Positions 35,197-43,547 of a DNA stretch of 64,000 nucleotides are shown one piece after another. Below the pieces are notes generated by a model that made no database searches, was not told the origin of the DNA, and saw only the letters and a list, made by a program, of their open reading frames with translations. The translations under genes and the position numbers were made by a program. Source of the stretch: Bacillus sp. 2205SS5-2 (GTDB lineage: Bacteria > Bacillota > Bacilli > Bacillales > Bacillaceae_K); assembly GCF_037024155.1 (NCBI RefSeq), contig NZ_JAYKTS010000011.1, positions 17,992 to 81,991 on the forward strand, in the 5' to 3' direction. Each line of letters begins with the position of its first letter. Within the stretch, counting starts at the first letter, position 1.

Positions 35197-35712
35197 ATGA
35201 AAGATGCCTTTGGTTTAATCAGGATATTATTGGTTTTAGCTTTTTTTTCAGTTTTAATGGCAGCGTGTAGTTCTTCAAAGGAAGATGATGAGGATATGAA
35301 AACAATCCAAACTTATTTAGAAAATGAATTTACAGGTCCTAGTGATGAACTAATTAATGCCCTTGAGCAAGAGGGTGCATATCCACCTGATTTACAAGAG
35401 TATGTAGAAGAAAACTATAAGCCGCTAGTTGCAGACTTAAAACAATTTGTTAATAAAAATTGGGCATTGACATATCTCAGGTTTGCATATGAAAATGGCT
35501 ATCAATTAGAGCCAACTAACATTGACATACAAAAAATAGAGGGTGACACTGAAAATGCTACCTACAAGTACAAAGTTAAAGTAGAGTACAATAAAGGTGA
35601 ACTAACAAACACAGCAAATGTCACTGGAAGAATTAACTTAAATGAAAATGGGGAAATTTCGATCATACGAAATATAGATGATGGTGGATTATTAGAAAAA
35701 TTGAAGCAATAA
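35197..35712 (+). CDS. Lipoprotein, unknown function
   Basis: The 171-aa protein has a lipobox LMAAC at residues ~20-24 followed by SSSKEDDEDM, so it should be lipidated and anchored outside the membrane. AAAGGGGG precedes the ATG. The rest is acidic, with a helical stretch and a C-terminal strand-rich part (ATYKYKVKVEYNKGELTNTANVTGRINLNENG). No family is recognised. A hairpin-rich stretch follows. Confidence 0.75.
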   Translation: MKDAFGLIRILLVLAFFSVLMAACSSSKEDDEDMKTIQTYLENEFTGPSDELINALEQEGAYPPDLQEYVEENYKPLVADLKQFVNKNWALTYLRFAYENGYQLEPTNIDIQKIEGDTENATYKYKVKVEYNKGELTNTANVTGRINLNENGEISIIRNIDDGGLLEKLKQ

Positions 35713-35923
35713 AAGAATAGGAATTCTAATAAAGGCTTACTCAAGAAAAAAATGGGCGTTGATCCAAGAAGGATTAACGCTATTTTGTTGGTGTTATTGG
35801 ATTAACGGGCAGCTTAACGGAATAAGTGAATGCGGCTACCAACTGGACAGCAGCGTAAAAAAATCCGCAGTATAGCTGAACAAATGAAATTATAATTTTG
35901 ATGAATTCGAAGGGTGATTGGAA

Positions 35924-36181
35924 TTGAAAGTAATAATTCAAGCAATTTTATGTTCAATTACTATTCATATAGTTTATTTCATTAGTACGATGACAATAGG
36001 CTATATAAGGACGAAGAGGTATGTTCCTGATATGGAAGCTGCTTGGAACAATGTTGAAAAACTACCCAACAGAATATGATTTGGCGCTACAATTTCACCA
36101 GCTTTATACTTTTTTTCTTTAGTTATTGTAGCGTTACTGTGCGGTTTGATTATTCTCTTATCAAAGCGAACTTTTATTTAG
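35924..36181 (+). pseudogene. Small membrane protein gene with an in-frame TGA
   Basis: TTG at 35924 follows GAAGGGTGATT. The frame reads 51 codons to TGA at 36077-36079 and then stays open as F-G-A-T-I-S-P-A-L-Y-F-F-S-L-V-I-V-A-L-L-C-G-L-I-I-L-L to TAG at 36179. Replacing TGA by TGG restores an 85-aa protein with two membrane spans. Recent point inactivation is the simple explanation. Confidence 0.5.
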
Positions 36182-36406
36182 GATTTCAATTATAGAGGCT
36201 TATCCGGAACTAGATGAGCTTCTTTTTTATTTATAGTTTTTCTTGAATGATCTGTTCGATTTTGAAATAATTGGAATAAAGTTAAAGGGGCTGGATTCTT
36301 TAATAGGCACATTTTATTAGGAAGTCTATTGGAGTAACGATAGATAAGTATTAGGTTTTTTGTATTAAACATATAAGTTGATCGTTGAAAGAAGGGATTG
36401 TAAGCT

Positions 36407-36652
36407 ATGAATGCCGATAAACAAGATAAAAATCAACGGCTACGAATGGCTCAAAGTTTATACAGAAAGAGGAAGTATAAAAATGTAAAAAGAGATAGAG
36501 ATAGAAAAATATGGACAATATTTATTGTTATTGCTGTCTTGGTTTCACTTCTCTTTCTTATTATAAATGAGTTGTACTTTATTGATCGTGGTTTCCCATC
36601 ACCATCTGAATTATTTTCGAAGATAGCCGCAACTTTTAACCGAGTTTTCTAA
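36407..36652 (+). CDS. Small single-span membrane protein
   Basis: The 81-aa protein has a very basic N-terminal half (KNQRLRMAQSLYRKRKYKNVKRDRDRK) and one span (IWTIFIVIAVLVSLLFLIINELYF). GAAGGGA lies upstream of the ATG. Function unknown; the basic cytoplasmic tail suggests nucleic-acid or lipid contact. Confidence 0.6.
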   Translation: MNADKQDKNQRLRMAQSLYRKRKYKNVKRDRDRKIWTIFIVIAVLVSLLFLIINELYFIDRGFPSPSELFSKIAATFNRVF

Positions 36653-36711
36653 TCGATATTTTAAAACTCAAACCCAGGTCGCCTCGTCCTTGGGGAGATG
36701 GTTATTCCATT

Positions 36712-36790
36712 AAATTGGGCAATAGCTGAAGATCAGGAGCTGGTCTCGGTTTTATCAATACTCCATTAAAGGGCAGGTTTATGAAATAAG
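36712..36790 (+). repeat. Intergenic repeat, copy 2
   Basis: Degenerate copy of the repeat at 33543 (GGGCAATAGCTGAAGATCAGG, then ATTAAAGGGCAGGTTTATGA). Confidence 0.55.
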
Positions 36791-36841
36791 AAGAATATGT
36801 TTTGTGATAAAACTCAGCAAATAATTAGGGGGTATTTACTT

Positions 36842-37087
36842 ATGGGAGAGACTATTAAACAGAAAGATGGAAGGAAAATATTGTTAACAATAAGTTGGAT
36901 TTCGGCATTTTTTCCTTATCTATTTAGTCCAATTGTGTTTGGCCCAATTGCGTTTTTTCTTGGATTAGTTTTAAGAAGAGATTATGAAGTAGGTAATCAA
37001 GGAAAGATAATTATGGTTTTGGGAGTCGTTAATACAATAGGCGGAATTATATTTTCAACTTGGATAGTAAGCAACCTTGGAGTTTAA
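36842..37087 (+). CDS. Small two-span membrane protein
   Basis: The ATG at 36842 is chosen over one 45 bases upstream because TTAGGGGG lies just before it. The 81 residues contain two spans (ILLTISWISAFFPYLFSPIVFGPIAFFLGLVL and IIMVLGVVNTIGGIIFSTWIV) joined by RRDYEVGNQGK, a pattern like DUF4190-type small membrane proteins. Function unknown. Confidence 0.6.
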   Translation: MGETIKQKDGRKILLTISWISAFFPYLFSPIVFGPIAFFLGLVLRRDYEVGNQGKIIMVLGVVNTIGGIIFSTWIVSNLGV

Positions 37088-37113
37088 GAGTTTTTGAATT
37101 CATCTTCATGTAA

Positions 37114-37193
37114 AGGGGGCAATAACTGAAGATCATCTAATTGATCTGGCTATTGCCCTTGTTCAATTATTGGGCAGTTTTATGGAATAAGGA
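37114..37193 (+). repeat. Intergenic repeat, copy 3
   Basis: Best-preserved copy: GGGGGCAATAACTGAAGATC with CTATTGCCCTTGTTCAATTA and GGGCAGTTTTATGGAATAAG. Confidence 0.6.
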
Positions 37194-37267
37194 GGCACTA
37201 AATAAATCACAAAATGTTACAATTGTGTTAGAGGTGAAATGAACAATTTAGATTAAGGAGGATTTTT

Positions 37268-37462
37268 GTGGAGAGGACTTTAGTAAAAACTGGTATATAT
37301 TCCTTTATTACTTCTTTCTCATTGATGATAGTCCTGATACAAAGGGTTAGAAGTACAACAGATGTTGATGGAATGGTTTCGTTAGAGGAAACTCCTTATC
37401 CAGAGTTTTTCTTTATGATTTTAAAATACTCAATAATTATTACATTCATAATGGTCCATTAG
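37268..37462 (+). CDS. Small membrane protein, probably truncated by the IS4 element
   Basis: GTG at 37268 follows AAGGAGGATTTTT. The 64-residue frame has a first span (IYSFITSFSLMIVLIQRV) and enters a second (FFMILKYSIIITFIMVH) when it stops inside the left inverted repeat of the IS at 37460. The natural C-terminus is therefore probably lost. Confidence 0.55.
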   Translation: MERTLVKTGIYSFITSFSLMIVLIQRVRSTTDVDGMVSLEETPYPEFFFMILKYSIIITFIMVH

Positions 37463-38854
37463 TGTTGCATAAATAAAGACTTAATATTCAGTTATATTGT
37501 TTTCGTTGTTAAGAGCAAAAAATTCAGCACCTGAACAAAAGTGGCTCGTCCATTTGGTTTTTATTTCCATTTATACAGTAGCGACACGACCTATTTTATA
37601 TTACGGAATAGTTTTTCCTTCGACTTTCCGGATCCAAGTACGTGCTGGTTTCCAGATGGTTCCTATAAAGTAACGCGTTATTTGTAAAATTGTCCGTTTA
37701 CTATTCGTGGTTTGTTGAGCTAGGACATGTAAACAATACGTGATTAACGCAATGAAGACTTGATTATGAATGGCCCATTCGCTTTGACCAAAAAATTTCT
37801 TTATCTTTACGTGTTGTTTGATCCATTTAAAAAACAATTCAATTGCCCAGCGTGATTTGTACATTTCTGAAATTTCATCAGGTTCTAAATCAAAACGATT
37901 CGTAACTAAATTAAGTAGGTTTCCTTTTGAATCGATGACCTTAAGTAAGCGAAAATAGTTCTCTGCTCGATTTTGCGTGGTACCAATCAACATCATTTGA
38001 TCCGATAGAACAGAAGAATCCTCTGGAATTTCGAAGTCATAAACTACTCGTGTCACGGCGTTTTTCCGTAATCTCGAAAGGAAAAAATACCCTTCATCGG
38101 TCATCCGATCAAAGCGTTCATAATCTATATAGCCTCGGTCGAACACATACATGCATTCTTTGTCATCAACTAAAACTTCGAGATGATTCTTGTCATGTTC
38201 AATGGCGTTTGTAATGACCGCTTTTTCCGGGTAGGATGATCCGTTTTCCATGAATACAAGGCGGAGGTGTAATTTCACACCTGCTTTTGACTTCCGAAAC
38301 TCCGCCCATTGGTGGTAGGTCAAATTTAAAGGTAGTGTACTCGAATCAATGATTTTTAATGGCATAGGGATTTTCGCATAGTTTGTTTTTTGATGAATCT
38401 GCACGACTAAATCTAGAAACAGCCGTTGAAAAATATCAGGGTGAATACTGTTTAATCGACGAGAAAGTTGCGAAACACTGATGGACTCTATGTTGACGCC
38501 TTGCTGAAAGTCGTCATCAATTAGAGCATCCCTCAAATCGTAAAGGCTATCAGATTGTTTTACTTGTGCAAAAAGCATAAGTTTTAGAAATGAATCCATA
38601 GTTAGTTTTTTAGTATAACGGTTATATTGCATGGTTTTCACATCTTTTTCAAATGATTGAAAATTTATCGGAGAAAACCATTGCCCAAATGAAGTTTTTC
38701 GTGTAATCTTGTCCATGATTTTGGTCCTTTTTAGTGGATTGGGACGGGTTACCACCTGACTTTATCCATTATAAAGGACTTTTTCTTTGCATAAAATAAT
38801 AAAATTGAAGATTGTGAGTATTTTAAATATTTACATTAAATTAATGCAACACTA
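37460..38854. mobile_element. IS4-family insertion sequence, complete
   Basis: Terminal repeats TAGTGTTGCAT (37460) and ATGCAACACTA (38844-38854) bound 1,395 bp with one transposase gene on the minus strand. Size and layout fit the IS4Bsu1-like group. No matching target duplication is obvious at the flanks. Confidence 0.85.
37601..38755 (-). CDS. IS4-family transposase
   Basis: The intact 384-aa DDE transposase has LKIIDSSTLPLNL (first D), MYVFDRGYIDYERFD (second D), and YKSRWAIELFFKWIKQHVKIKKFFG, the Y-(2)-R-(3)-E-(6)-K signature of IS4 enzymes. It is probably active, unlike the IS4 copy at 29653, to which it is only distantly related. Confidence 0.93.
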   Translation of the reverse strand: MVTRPNPLKRTKIMDKITRKTSFGQWFSPINFQSFEKDVKTMQYNRYTKKLTMDSFLKLMLFAQVKQSDSLYDLRDALIDDDFQQGVNIESISVSQLSRRLNSIHPDIFQRLFLDLVVQIHQKTNYAKIPMPLKIIDSSTLPLNLTYHQWAEFRKSKAGVKLHLRLVFMENGSSYPEKAVITNAIEHDKNHLEVLVDDKECMYVFDRGYIDYERFDRMTDEGYFFLSRLRKNAVTRVVYDFEIPEDSSVLSDQMMLIGTTQNRAENYFRLLKVIDSKGNLLNLVTNRFDLEPDEISEMYKSRWAIELFFKWIKQHVKIKKFFGQSEWAIHNQVFIALITYCLHVLAQQTTNSKRTILQITRYFIGTIWKPARTWIRKVEGKTIP

Positions 38855-39164
38855 GTGAAATTAAACAACTTTAAAACTACTTATCAAATTATTTGTTAGG
38901 TGGTTACTTCGTTTCTAGAGCAAAAATTAAACAACTTTATTATTGCTATACACTATGAGGTTAGTTTAGATCAAACTGGCTTTCGGACATAGGCGAAAGC
39001 GTAAAATATTATATGCTTGATTGTGAAGAAAAGAAGACTAATCCAACAATAGAAGGTTTAATTTCGTGGATTGATAAAATGCACGAAGAAGCTGAATCTT
39101 AATGAGTATTTCAACAAAATAGGGTAAGAATTGACCAAAACTGTGACACATTGAGGTGATTAAA
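38855..39164 (+). other. Remnant DNA between the IS4 element and the zinc-ribbon gene
   Basis: The end of a former gene is readable at about 39010-39102 (Y-M-L-D-C-E-E-K-K-T-N-P-T-I-E-G-L-I-S-W-I-D-K-M-H-E-E-A-E-S, stop), without a start. Otherwise nothing is seen. GAGGTGATT at its end is the ribosome binding site of the zinc-ribbon gene. Confidence 0.4.
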
Positions 39165-39280
39165 ATGGAATACGAAAAGTGCCCTAAGTGTAACAACGAG
39201 AATTTAAAGATATACGAACAACATGCTGTAGGTGTAATTCGTTCAGCACGCACTGGAAAGATAATAAAGAATGACGGCTA

Positions 39281-39285
39281 CTTAG
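39281..39285 (+). repeat. Target-site duplication CTTAG, right-end side
   Basis: CTTAG directly precedes the tip TGTGG; the partner copy is at 40298-40302, directly after the other tip ...CAACA. Confidence 0.88.
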
Positions 39286-40297
39286 TGTGGATTTGAAATA
39301 AACTCGCGATGTTTAAAATAAAGATGCGACGTTTGTGAAAAAGTTGCGAAGCTTTATCCCTTTGGATTTTGCATTGTCCAAAGGGTGTTTTTTATGGTAA
39401 AAATAATATAAGGTTATACCGCAATCGAGCCAAATTTTGTTAAAGGGATTTTCAAATCTGTATAAAAGCAATAACGAAAAAGGAGAATTGATATGAAGAA
39501 AATATTTTTAACATCTTCGTTTAAAGATGTAGTTGATCTATTCAGGGAATTTGTTGATGAGGATTTAAAAGGGAAAATTTTAACATTCATTCCTACTGCG
39601 AGTATCCCAGAAGAAGTCGTTCACTATGTTTATACAGCAAAAGAAGAATTCAAAAAGTTGGGCGTGATAGTTGAAGAACTTGATGTTGCTGTAGCAACGC
39701 AAGAAGAGATTAAAGAAAAATTGGAACGAAATGATTTTATCTATGTTTCAGGAGGAAACACGTTTTTCCTGCTGCAAGAGCTGAGAAGATCAGGAGCAGA
39801 TAAGATAATAAAAGAACAAGTTGATTCGGGAAAATTGTATATTGGGGAATCGGCAGGAGCAATAGTAACTTCTCCTAATATAGAGTATGTGAGATTTATG
39901 GATGATAAAGAAAAAGCTACAAACTTGAACACATTTGAAGGTCTGAACTTAGTTGGATTTTATCCTGTTCCTCACTGTATTAACGAGCCATTTAAGGACG
40001 CGGCATCGGATTTAATTGTTCATTATGGTTCCACGTTAAATCTTTTGCCCATTTCAAATACACAAGTAATTGAAGTTAAAGAAAACAATGTAGTTGTTTG
40101 TTAAAAAAATCAACTATCGGGGACAATTGTTGCAGATTAACAGCAGGAAATGAGCAAACTTTATTATAAAAAATGCAAATTATTTCACAAAGAATTGACC
40201 CGTTTTGAGCAAACTTTTTTCAAAACGGGTTCTTTTCAATTAACGTAAAATGTTGGTTTGTTTGGTGTTTTTAATCAAACTTTATTTCAAAGCAACA
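39286..40297. mobile_element. Tn7-like mini-element of 1,012 bp carrying a peptidase gene
   Basis: The right end TGTGGATTTGAAATAAA with three overlapping ~20-bp sites (GCGATG, GCGACG, GCGAAG cores) occupies 39286-39352. A hairpin (39358-39385) and a five-codon vestige of the tnsA start (ATG 39394) follow. The left end is the three-site module at 40151-40297, ending ...CAACA. Five-bp duplications CTTAG flank it, the length made by Tn7. It has no tns genes, so it must be moved in trans. The matching right-end cores point to the TnsAB encoded at 9221-12213. Confidence 0.88.
39493..40104 (+). CDS. Peptidase S51 (dipeptidase E-like), cargo of the mini-element
   Basis: The 203-aa protein has the S51 features: VSGGNTFFLLQELR (~91-104), nucleophile elbow YIGESAGAIVTSP (serine ~119) and FYPVPHC with the probable catalytic histidine (~158). 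AAAGGAGAATTGAT precedes the ATG. Family enzymes cleave Asp-X dipeptides or related acidic bonds in the cytoplasm. It is the only cargo between the transposon ends, so it is probably the selected trait. Detoxification of an aspartyl-peptide antibiotic would fit, but this is inference. Confidence 0.85.
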   Translation: MKKIFLTSSFKDVVDLFREFVDEDLKGKILTFIPTASIPEEVVHYVYTAKEEFKKLGVIVEELDVAVATQEEIKEKLERNDFIYVSGGNTFFLLQELRRSGADKIIKEQVDSGKLYIGESAGAIVTSPNIEYVRFMDDKEKATNLNTFEGLNLVGFYPVPHCINEPFKDAASDLIVHYGSTLNLLPISNTQVIEVKENNVVVC

Positions 40298-40302
40298 CTT
40301 AG
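40298..40302 (+). repeat. Target-site duplication CTTAG, left-end side
   Basis: Second copy of the duplication, directly after the left-end tip at 40297. Confidence 0.88.
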
Positions 40303-40414
40303 AAACGACTTGTTGGAATTACTTTTGTAAATGTGGTTGGAGTGGAGAGATAAGCGCTCAATAATTAATTGAACTATCCTCTTTACACAAAAAGCGAAGT
40401 AAAGGAGTGAGGAA

Positions 40415-40624
40415 ATGTCTATCAAAGATCATCAATGTGAAGAAATGAATTTAGCCATAAAAGAATTACGGAATGGAGATAAGTTAGAAATTTCTAAAAT
40501 TGACGGTAGCCCATATATGGAAGTGACAACAGAAATATATGATTCAAGTTATGGTGAAGGTGAAGAAAGTATATTTATACCAATTAAATTCTGTCCATTT
40601 TGCGGAAATAGCCTTGTGAAGTGA
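40415..40624 (+). CDS. Small protein with a C-terminal CPFCG knuckle
   Basis: The 69-aa protein ends FCPFCGNSLVK, a half zinc ribbon that could bind metal as a dimer; one more Cys lies at residue 8 (HQCEEM). AAAGGAGTGAGG precedes the ATG. It lies just downstream of the split zinc-ribbon gene, and the two small zinc proteins may have formed one operon before the insertion. Function unknown. Confidence 0.65.
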   Translation: MSIKDHQCEEMNLAIKELRNGDKLEISKIDGSPYMEVTTEIYDSSYGEGEESIFIPIKFCPFCGNSLVK

Positions 40625-40715
40625 ACTCCAATGAAATTGCTATGTGGTAGTTTGAGAAAAGAGGATATTAACCTTTTGACCCAAAGAGCGACACAAAGTA
40701 GGTGAGCGTCCACAC

Positions 40716-40756
40716 CCACTCCTTTGAGCTTTCATAGAATGATACTATGAAAGGAG
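40716..40756 (+). promoter_or_regulatory. Hairpin overlapping the ribosome binding site of the repeat protein gene
   Basis: CTCCTTTGAGCTTTCATAG can fold onto CTATGAAAGGAG, burying the AAAGGAG that precedes the ATG at 40767. The same bases include CATAGAATGATA, which resembles late-sporulation (sigma-K-type CATANNNTA) -10 elements imperfectly. Both readings are tentative. Confidence 0.35.
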
Positions 40757-40766
40757 TTGACAATAA

Positions 40767-42260
40767 ATGATGCAACTCAATCCTTTTCAAGATGGACAAG
40801 AACCCATTTGTATACATGTTCACAAGGTGTATGACTGGATCATCAATGAAGCTGATTTCACGTTACCATTAGGGAATACAACGATTTCTTTCCCTGGATT
40901 ACCTGCTGGAGCAGACTTATCAGGAGTAACGACTACATGTGAGGTACTACCTGATCCCACGAATCCCTTTCAGATCGTGAGTAGGGAAGATCGTACGGTT
41001 ATCATTGATGGGGAAGAAGTAACGCTACAATGGGTAACGATTCAAAAGAATGTAATGATTACGTTCATGATTATGTTGGCCGATGGAACGGTCTTTAGAA
41101 GTGGCAATACAGAGGAACAGTATTTGTATGTGGCAAATAGTGACGATAGTACTATCGAAATCTATAATATTTCCGATCCAACAGCGCCTGTACGAGAAGG
41201 CCAGTTCGGGGGTGGAGATTTAGATGAGCCATTTGGTTTAGCCATCACCGGTTCTATTCTCTATGTAAGTAATAGAGACGATTCCACCGTTGAAATCTAT
41301 GATATATCCAATCCAACAGCACCTGTACGAGAGGGGCAGTTTGGAGATGGAGATTTAGATCAACCAGTAAGTTTAGCCATCACCGGTTCCATTCTCTATG
41401 TAAGTAATATAAATGATAACACCATCGAAATCTATGATATTTCCGATCCAATAGTGCCTGTGCGAGAGGGGCAGTTTGGAGCTGTAGATTTAGATGAGCC
41501 ATCAGGCTTAGCCATCACCGGTTCTATTCTCTATGTAAGTAATAACGGCGATAACACCATCGAAATCTATGACATTTCCGATCCAACAGCGCCTGTACAA
41601 GAGGATCAGTTTGGAGCTGTAGATTTATCTGGGCCAACAGGTTTAGAAATTACAGGTTCGATCCTCTATGTAAGTAATTTAAGCGATAACACCATCGAAA
41701 TCTATGACATTTCTGATCCAATAGTACCTGTACGAGAGGATCAGTTTGGAACCGGGGATTTATCTGGGCCAACAGGTTTAGAAATTACAGGTTCGATCCT
41801 CTATGTAAGTAATTCTTCTGATGGTACCATTGAAATCTATGATATATCCGATCCAACAGTACCTGTACGAGAGAGTCAGTTTGGAGCTGGGGATTTAAAT
41901 ATACCAGTAGGTCTAGCCATCACAGGTGTTAGTGGTCCTCAACGATTTTCTCTCTTTGAGCAAGTCGTATTATGTGCGCCTACTGGAACCAACATTGATA
42001 TCACTTATACTCAACGAGAGTGTTTTCTCGTGAGCACGGGCACTCTTACTGAATCTCCAGGGGGCGGACAAATCACATTCTCTAATGTAATCATTAAGCT
42101 GACCCTTTGCCAAAGTATTCAGTCTACATTCCCTGTAGCCGTAGAATTAGAAGCCGACTTCTGTCAACCTAGAGACGTTTTACCACAAACTTGTCCATCA
42201 CCCGTTAGACCACCACAGTGTCCCATAGTATTTCCAGAATTCCCACCTTCCTCATCATAG
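40767..42260 (+). CDS. Seven-fold repeat (LVIVD-like beta-propeller) protein, probable spore-surface protein
   Basis: The 497-aa protein has ~120 N-terminal residues (ICIHVHKVYDWI...), then about six to seven repeats of 44 residues with the pattern GLAITGSILYVSN..D.TIEIYDISDPTAPVREGQFG (~123-395), then a Cys-containing C-terminal domain ending PPQCPIVFPEFPPSSS. The repeats match the LVIVD/propeller type and could close into one seven-bladed disc inserted in a host domain. No signal peptide is present, as for many coat and exosporium proteins assembled from the mother cell. Assignment to the spore surface is inferred from the flanking domain style. Confidence 0.6.
   Translation: MMQLNPFQDGQEPICIHVHKVYDWIINEADFTLPLGNTTISFPGLPAGADLSGVTTTCEVLPDPTNPFQIVSREDRTVIIDGEEVTLQWVTIQKNVMITFMIMLADGTVFRSGNTEEQYLYVANSDDSTIEIYNISDPTAPVREGQFGGGDLDEPFGLAITGSILYVSNRDDSTVEIYDISNPTAPVREGQFGDGDLDQPVSLAITGSILYVSNINDNTIEIYDISDPIVPVREGQFGAVDLDEPSGLAITGSILYVSNNGDNTIEIYDISDPTAPVQEDQFGAVDLSGPTGLEITGSILYVSNLSDNTIEIYDISDPIVPVREDQFGTGDLSGPTGLEITGSILYVSNSSDGTIEIYDISDPTVPVRESQFGAGDLNIPVGLAITGVSGPQRFSLFEQVVLCAPTGTNIDITYTQRECFLVSTGTLTESPGGGQITFSNVIIKLTLCQSIQSTFPVAVELEADFCQPRDVLPQTCPSPVRPPQCPIVFPEFPPSSS
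41130..41930 (+). repeat. 132-bp tandem repeat inside the propeller-like gene
   Basis: Six to seven copies of a 132-bp unit containing TATGTAAGTAAT and GAAATCTATGA-AT-TCCGATCC, with mostly synonymous or conservative differences. This indicates internal duplication and a probable copy-number variable locus. Confidence 0.8.
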
Positions 42261-42932
42261 TTCTGAGAAAGGTGAGGAGGGACCCATGATTTTCATTTTA
42301 AAATGGATGAACGAGAAGAAGTTTACTGAACACTTCGAAGAAACTGTTCAGTAAATTTATTCGCCCCTACTTCCAAATAACAACATTATAACTTAACTAC
42401 ATAATTGGAGTTACCTCGAATTCATATTTTCGGCAATCGGGAGCGCTTGTGGATCAAAGGTAGAAAATAATCGAACTTTTTTATAAAAATCCACAATTAA
42501 CCTTCAGGAGAAGAAGTCATTTTGATCAATCTTTTTTCAAAATGGCTTCTCTTTGCAGGTGATAGTATAAAGGTTTGTGAGATATTTTTGAACAAACTTT
42601 AATCCAAACCGACATAAAGGGCCATATAACTGAATGAAAGATTGTGTAAATATAGAATATTTGCAATAATTGTAATTAAACTAGAGGATGCTAGGGAGTG
42701 GTATTTTGAAATTGCTCGTTGCTATTCCTATTATTTTTAATGGGTGCACTCCTTGTTTCGACGGTGGAATAAACATCAACAACAACAGTCATTCTAAATA
42801 AGAACTATATTGTTGAAGACTAGCCTATTAAATGGATATTTATGTAACGTAGTATGAACATCGTAAGTGCTTTATTAAACATATGGAAGAAAAAGTGAGC
42901 AATTAGTCAATGGGAGTGTGGTGTTTATAGTT
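42261..42932. other. Gene-poor stretch containing left-end module C
   Basis: Apart from module C (42468-42614), only a 31-codon frame at about 42704-42799 (TTG start, GGGAGTGG upstream, two cysteines) is visible, and it is not convincing. Confidence 0.4.
42468..42614 (+). repeat. Tn7-like left-end module C
   Basis: 147 bp with sites at 42468, ~42514 and ~42588 and tip ...CCGACA followed by TAAAG. The central site sits in the hairpin AGAAGTCATTTTGA / TCAAAATGGCTTCT. About 45 bp upstream of it also match the DNA upstream of module D. No right end with a TAAAG flank is present. Confidence 0.65.
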
Positions 42933-43334
42933 ATGGATCTGGTAAAAAACATTGAAGAAGTATATATAATCGTATACTGCATAATTGTATTGTGGATTAA
43001 TATTGACTACTTAAGGGATTTTAAGAATATAAAAAAGGGAATTAGTGAGATTTCTTCCGATGCTGAGTTGGATATAAATCCAAATTCTATTCCCTTCTTT
43101 CTTTTTGTTATGATGTTTAATTTCTTTCGAAGGTGGTTGATTTATTTACTTGCAGTGTTAATTACAGAAAACACTGTTGTAATTATCATTTCATTTGTTT
43201 TATTTGTTATAAGTTTGTATGATAGCGTATTTAATTTTAGCTTAGTAAAGGTAAAAAAATCTAATGTTGGATTATACTTGTTAGTCATTGATACAATATT
43301 TATCTCATTTTTTGTTATTTATCTATTTATTTAA
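42933..43334 (+). CDS. Membrane protein, unknown function
   Basis: ATG 42933 (or GTG 42918); GGGAGTGTGG lies upstream. The protein is ~133 aa with four hydrophobic segments (IEEVYIIVYCIIVLWI, PFFLFVMMFNFF, LIYLLAVLITENTVVIIISFVLFVISLY, VGLYLLVIDTIFISFFVIYLFI). It lies alone between left-end modules C and D, so it may be the cargo of a decayed mini-element. No family is recognised. Confidence 0.55.
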   Translation: MDLVKNIEEVYIIVYCIIVLWINIDYLRDFKNIKKGISEISSDAELDINPNSIPFFLFVMMFNFFRRWLIYLLAVLITENTVVIIISFVLFVISLYDSVFNFSLVKVKKSNVGLYLLVIDTIFISFFVIYLFI

Positions 43335-43547
43335 GAGATGAATAGATTGGGTCGATGTGAGTTATTCAACTTTAAAAACTTTATCATTTGTTAGGATATT
43401 TGTTCTTATCTTTAGGAATGCGATTTTTATTAGATAGTACTAATACAGGGGATTCTTTTGAATACAGCTATAAATATTTTTAAAGATTATCTCGAATTCA
43501 AGTCTTCAAGAGTTGGGCGCTGATAGTCGAATAACAAAGGTAGAAAA

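Larger units (their letters stand above)
39165..40364 (+). pseudogene. Zinc-ribbon protein gene split by the Tn7-like mini-element
   Basis: ATG at 39165 (GAGGTG upstream) opens a frame with C-P-K-C near its start. It is interrupted after 40 codons by the element at 39286. Removing 39286-40302 (element plus one copy of the 5-bp duplication) restores a 60-codon protein ending ...CWNYFCKCGWSGEISAQ with TAA at 40362-40364. Two Cys-x-Cys/Cys-x-x-Cys knuckles thus reunite into a four-cysteine zinc ribbon. The clean restoration confirms both the element boundaries and that the gene was intact before insertion. Confidence 0.88.

Noticed and set aside
39493..40104. Peptidase gene as an MccF-type immunity protein
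   Set aside because: MccF belongs to family S66; the G-E-S-A-G-A and FYPVPHC motifs here fit S51, so the MccF label was not used.
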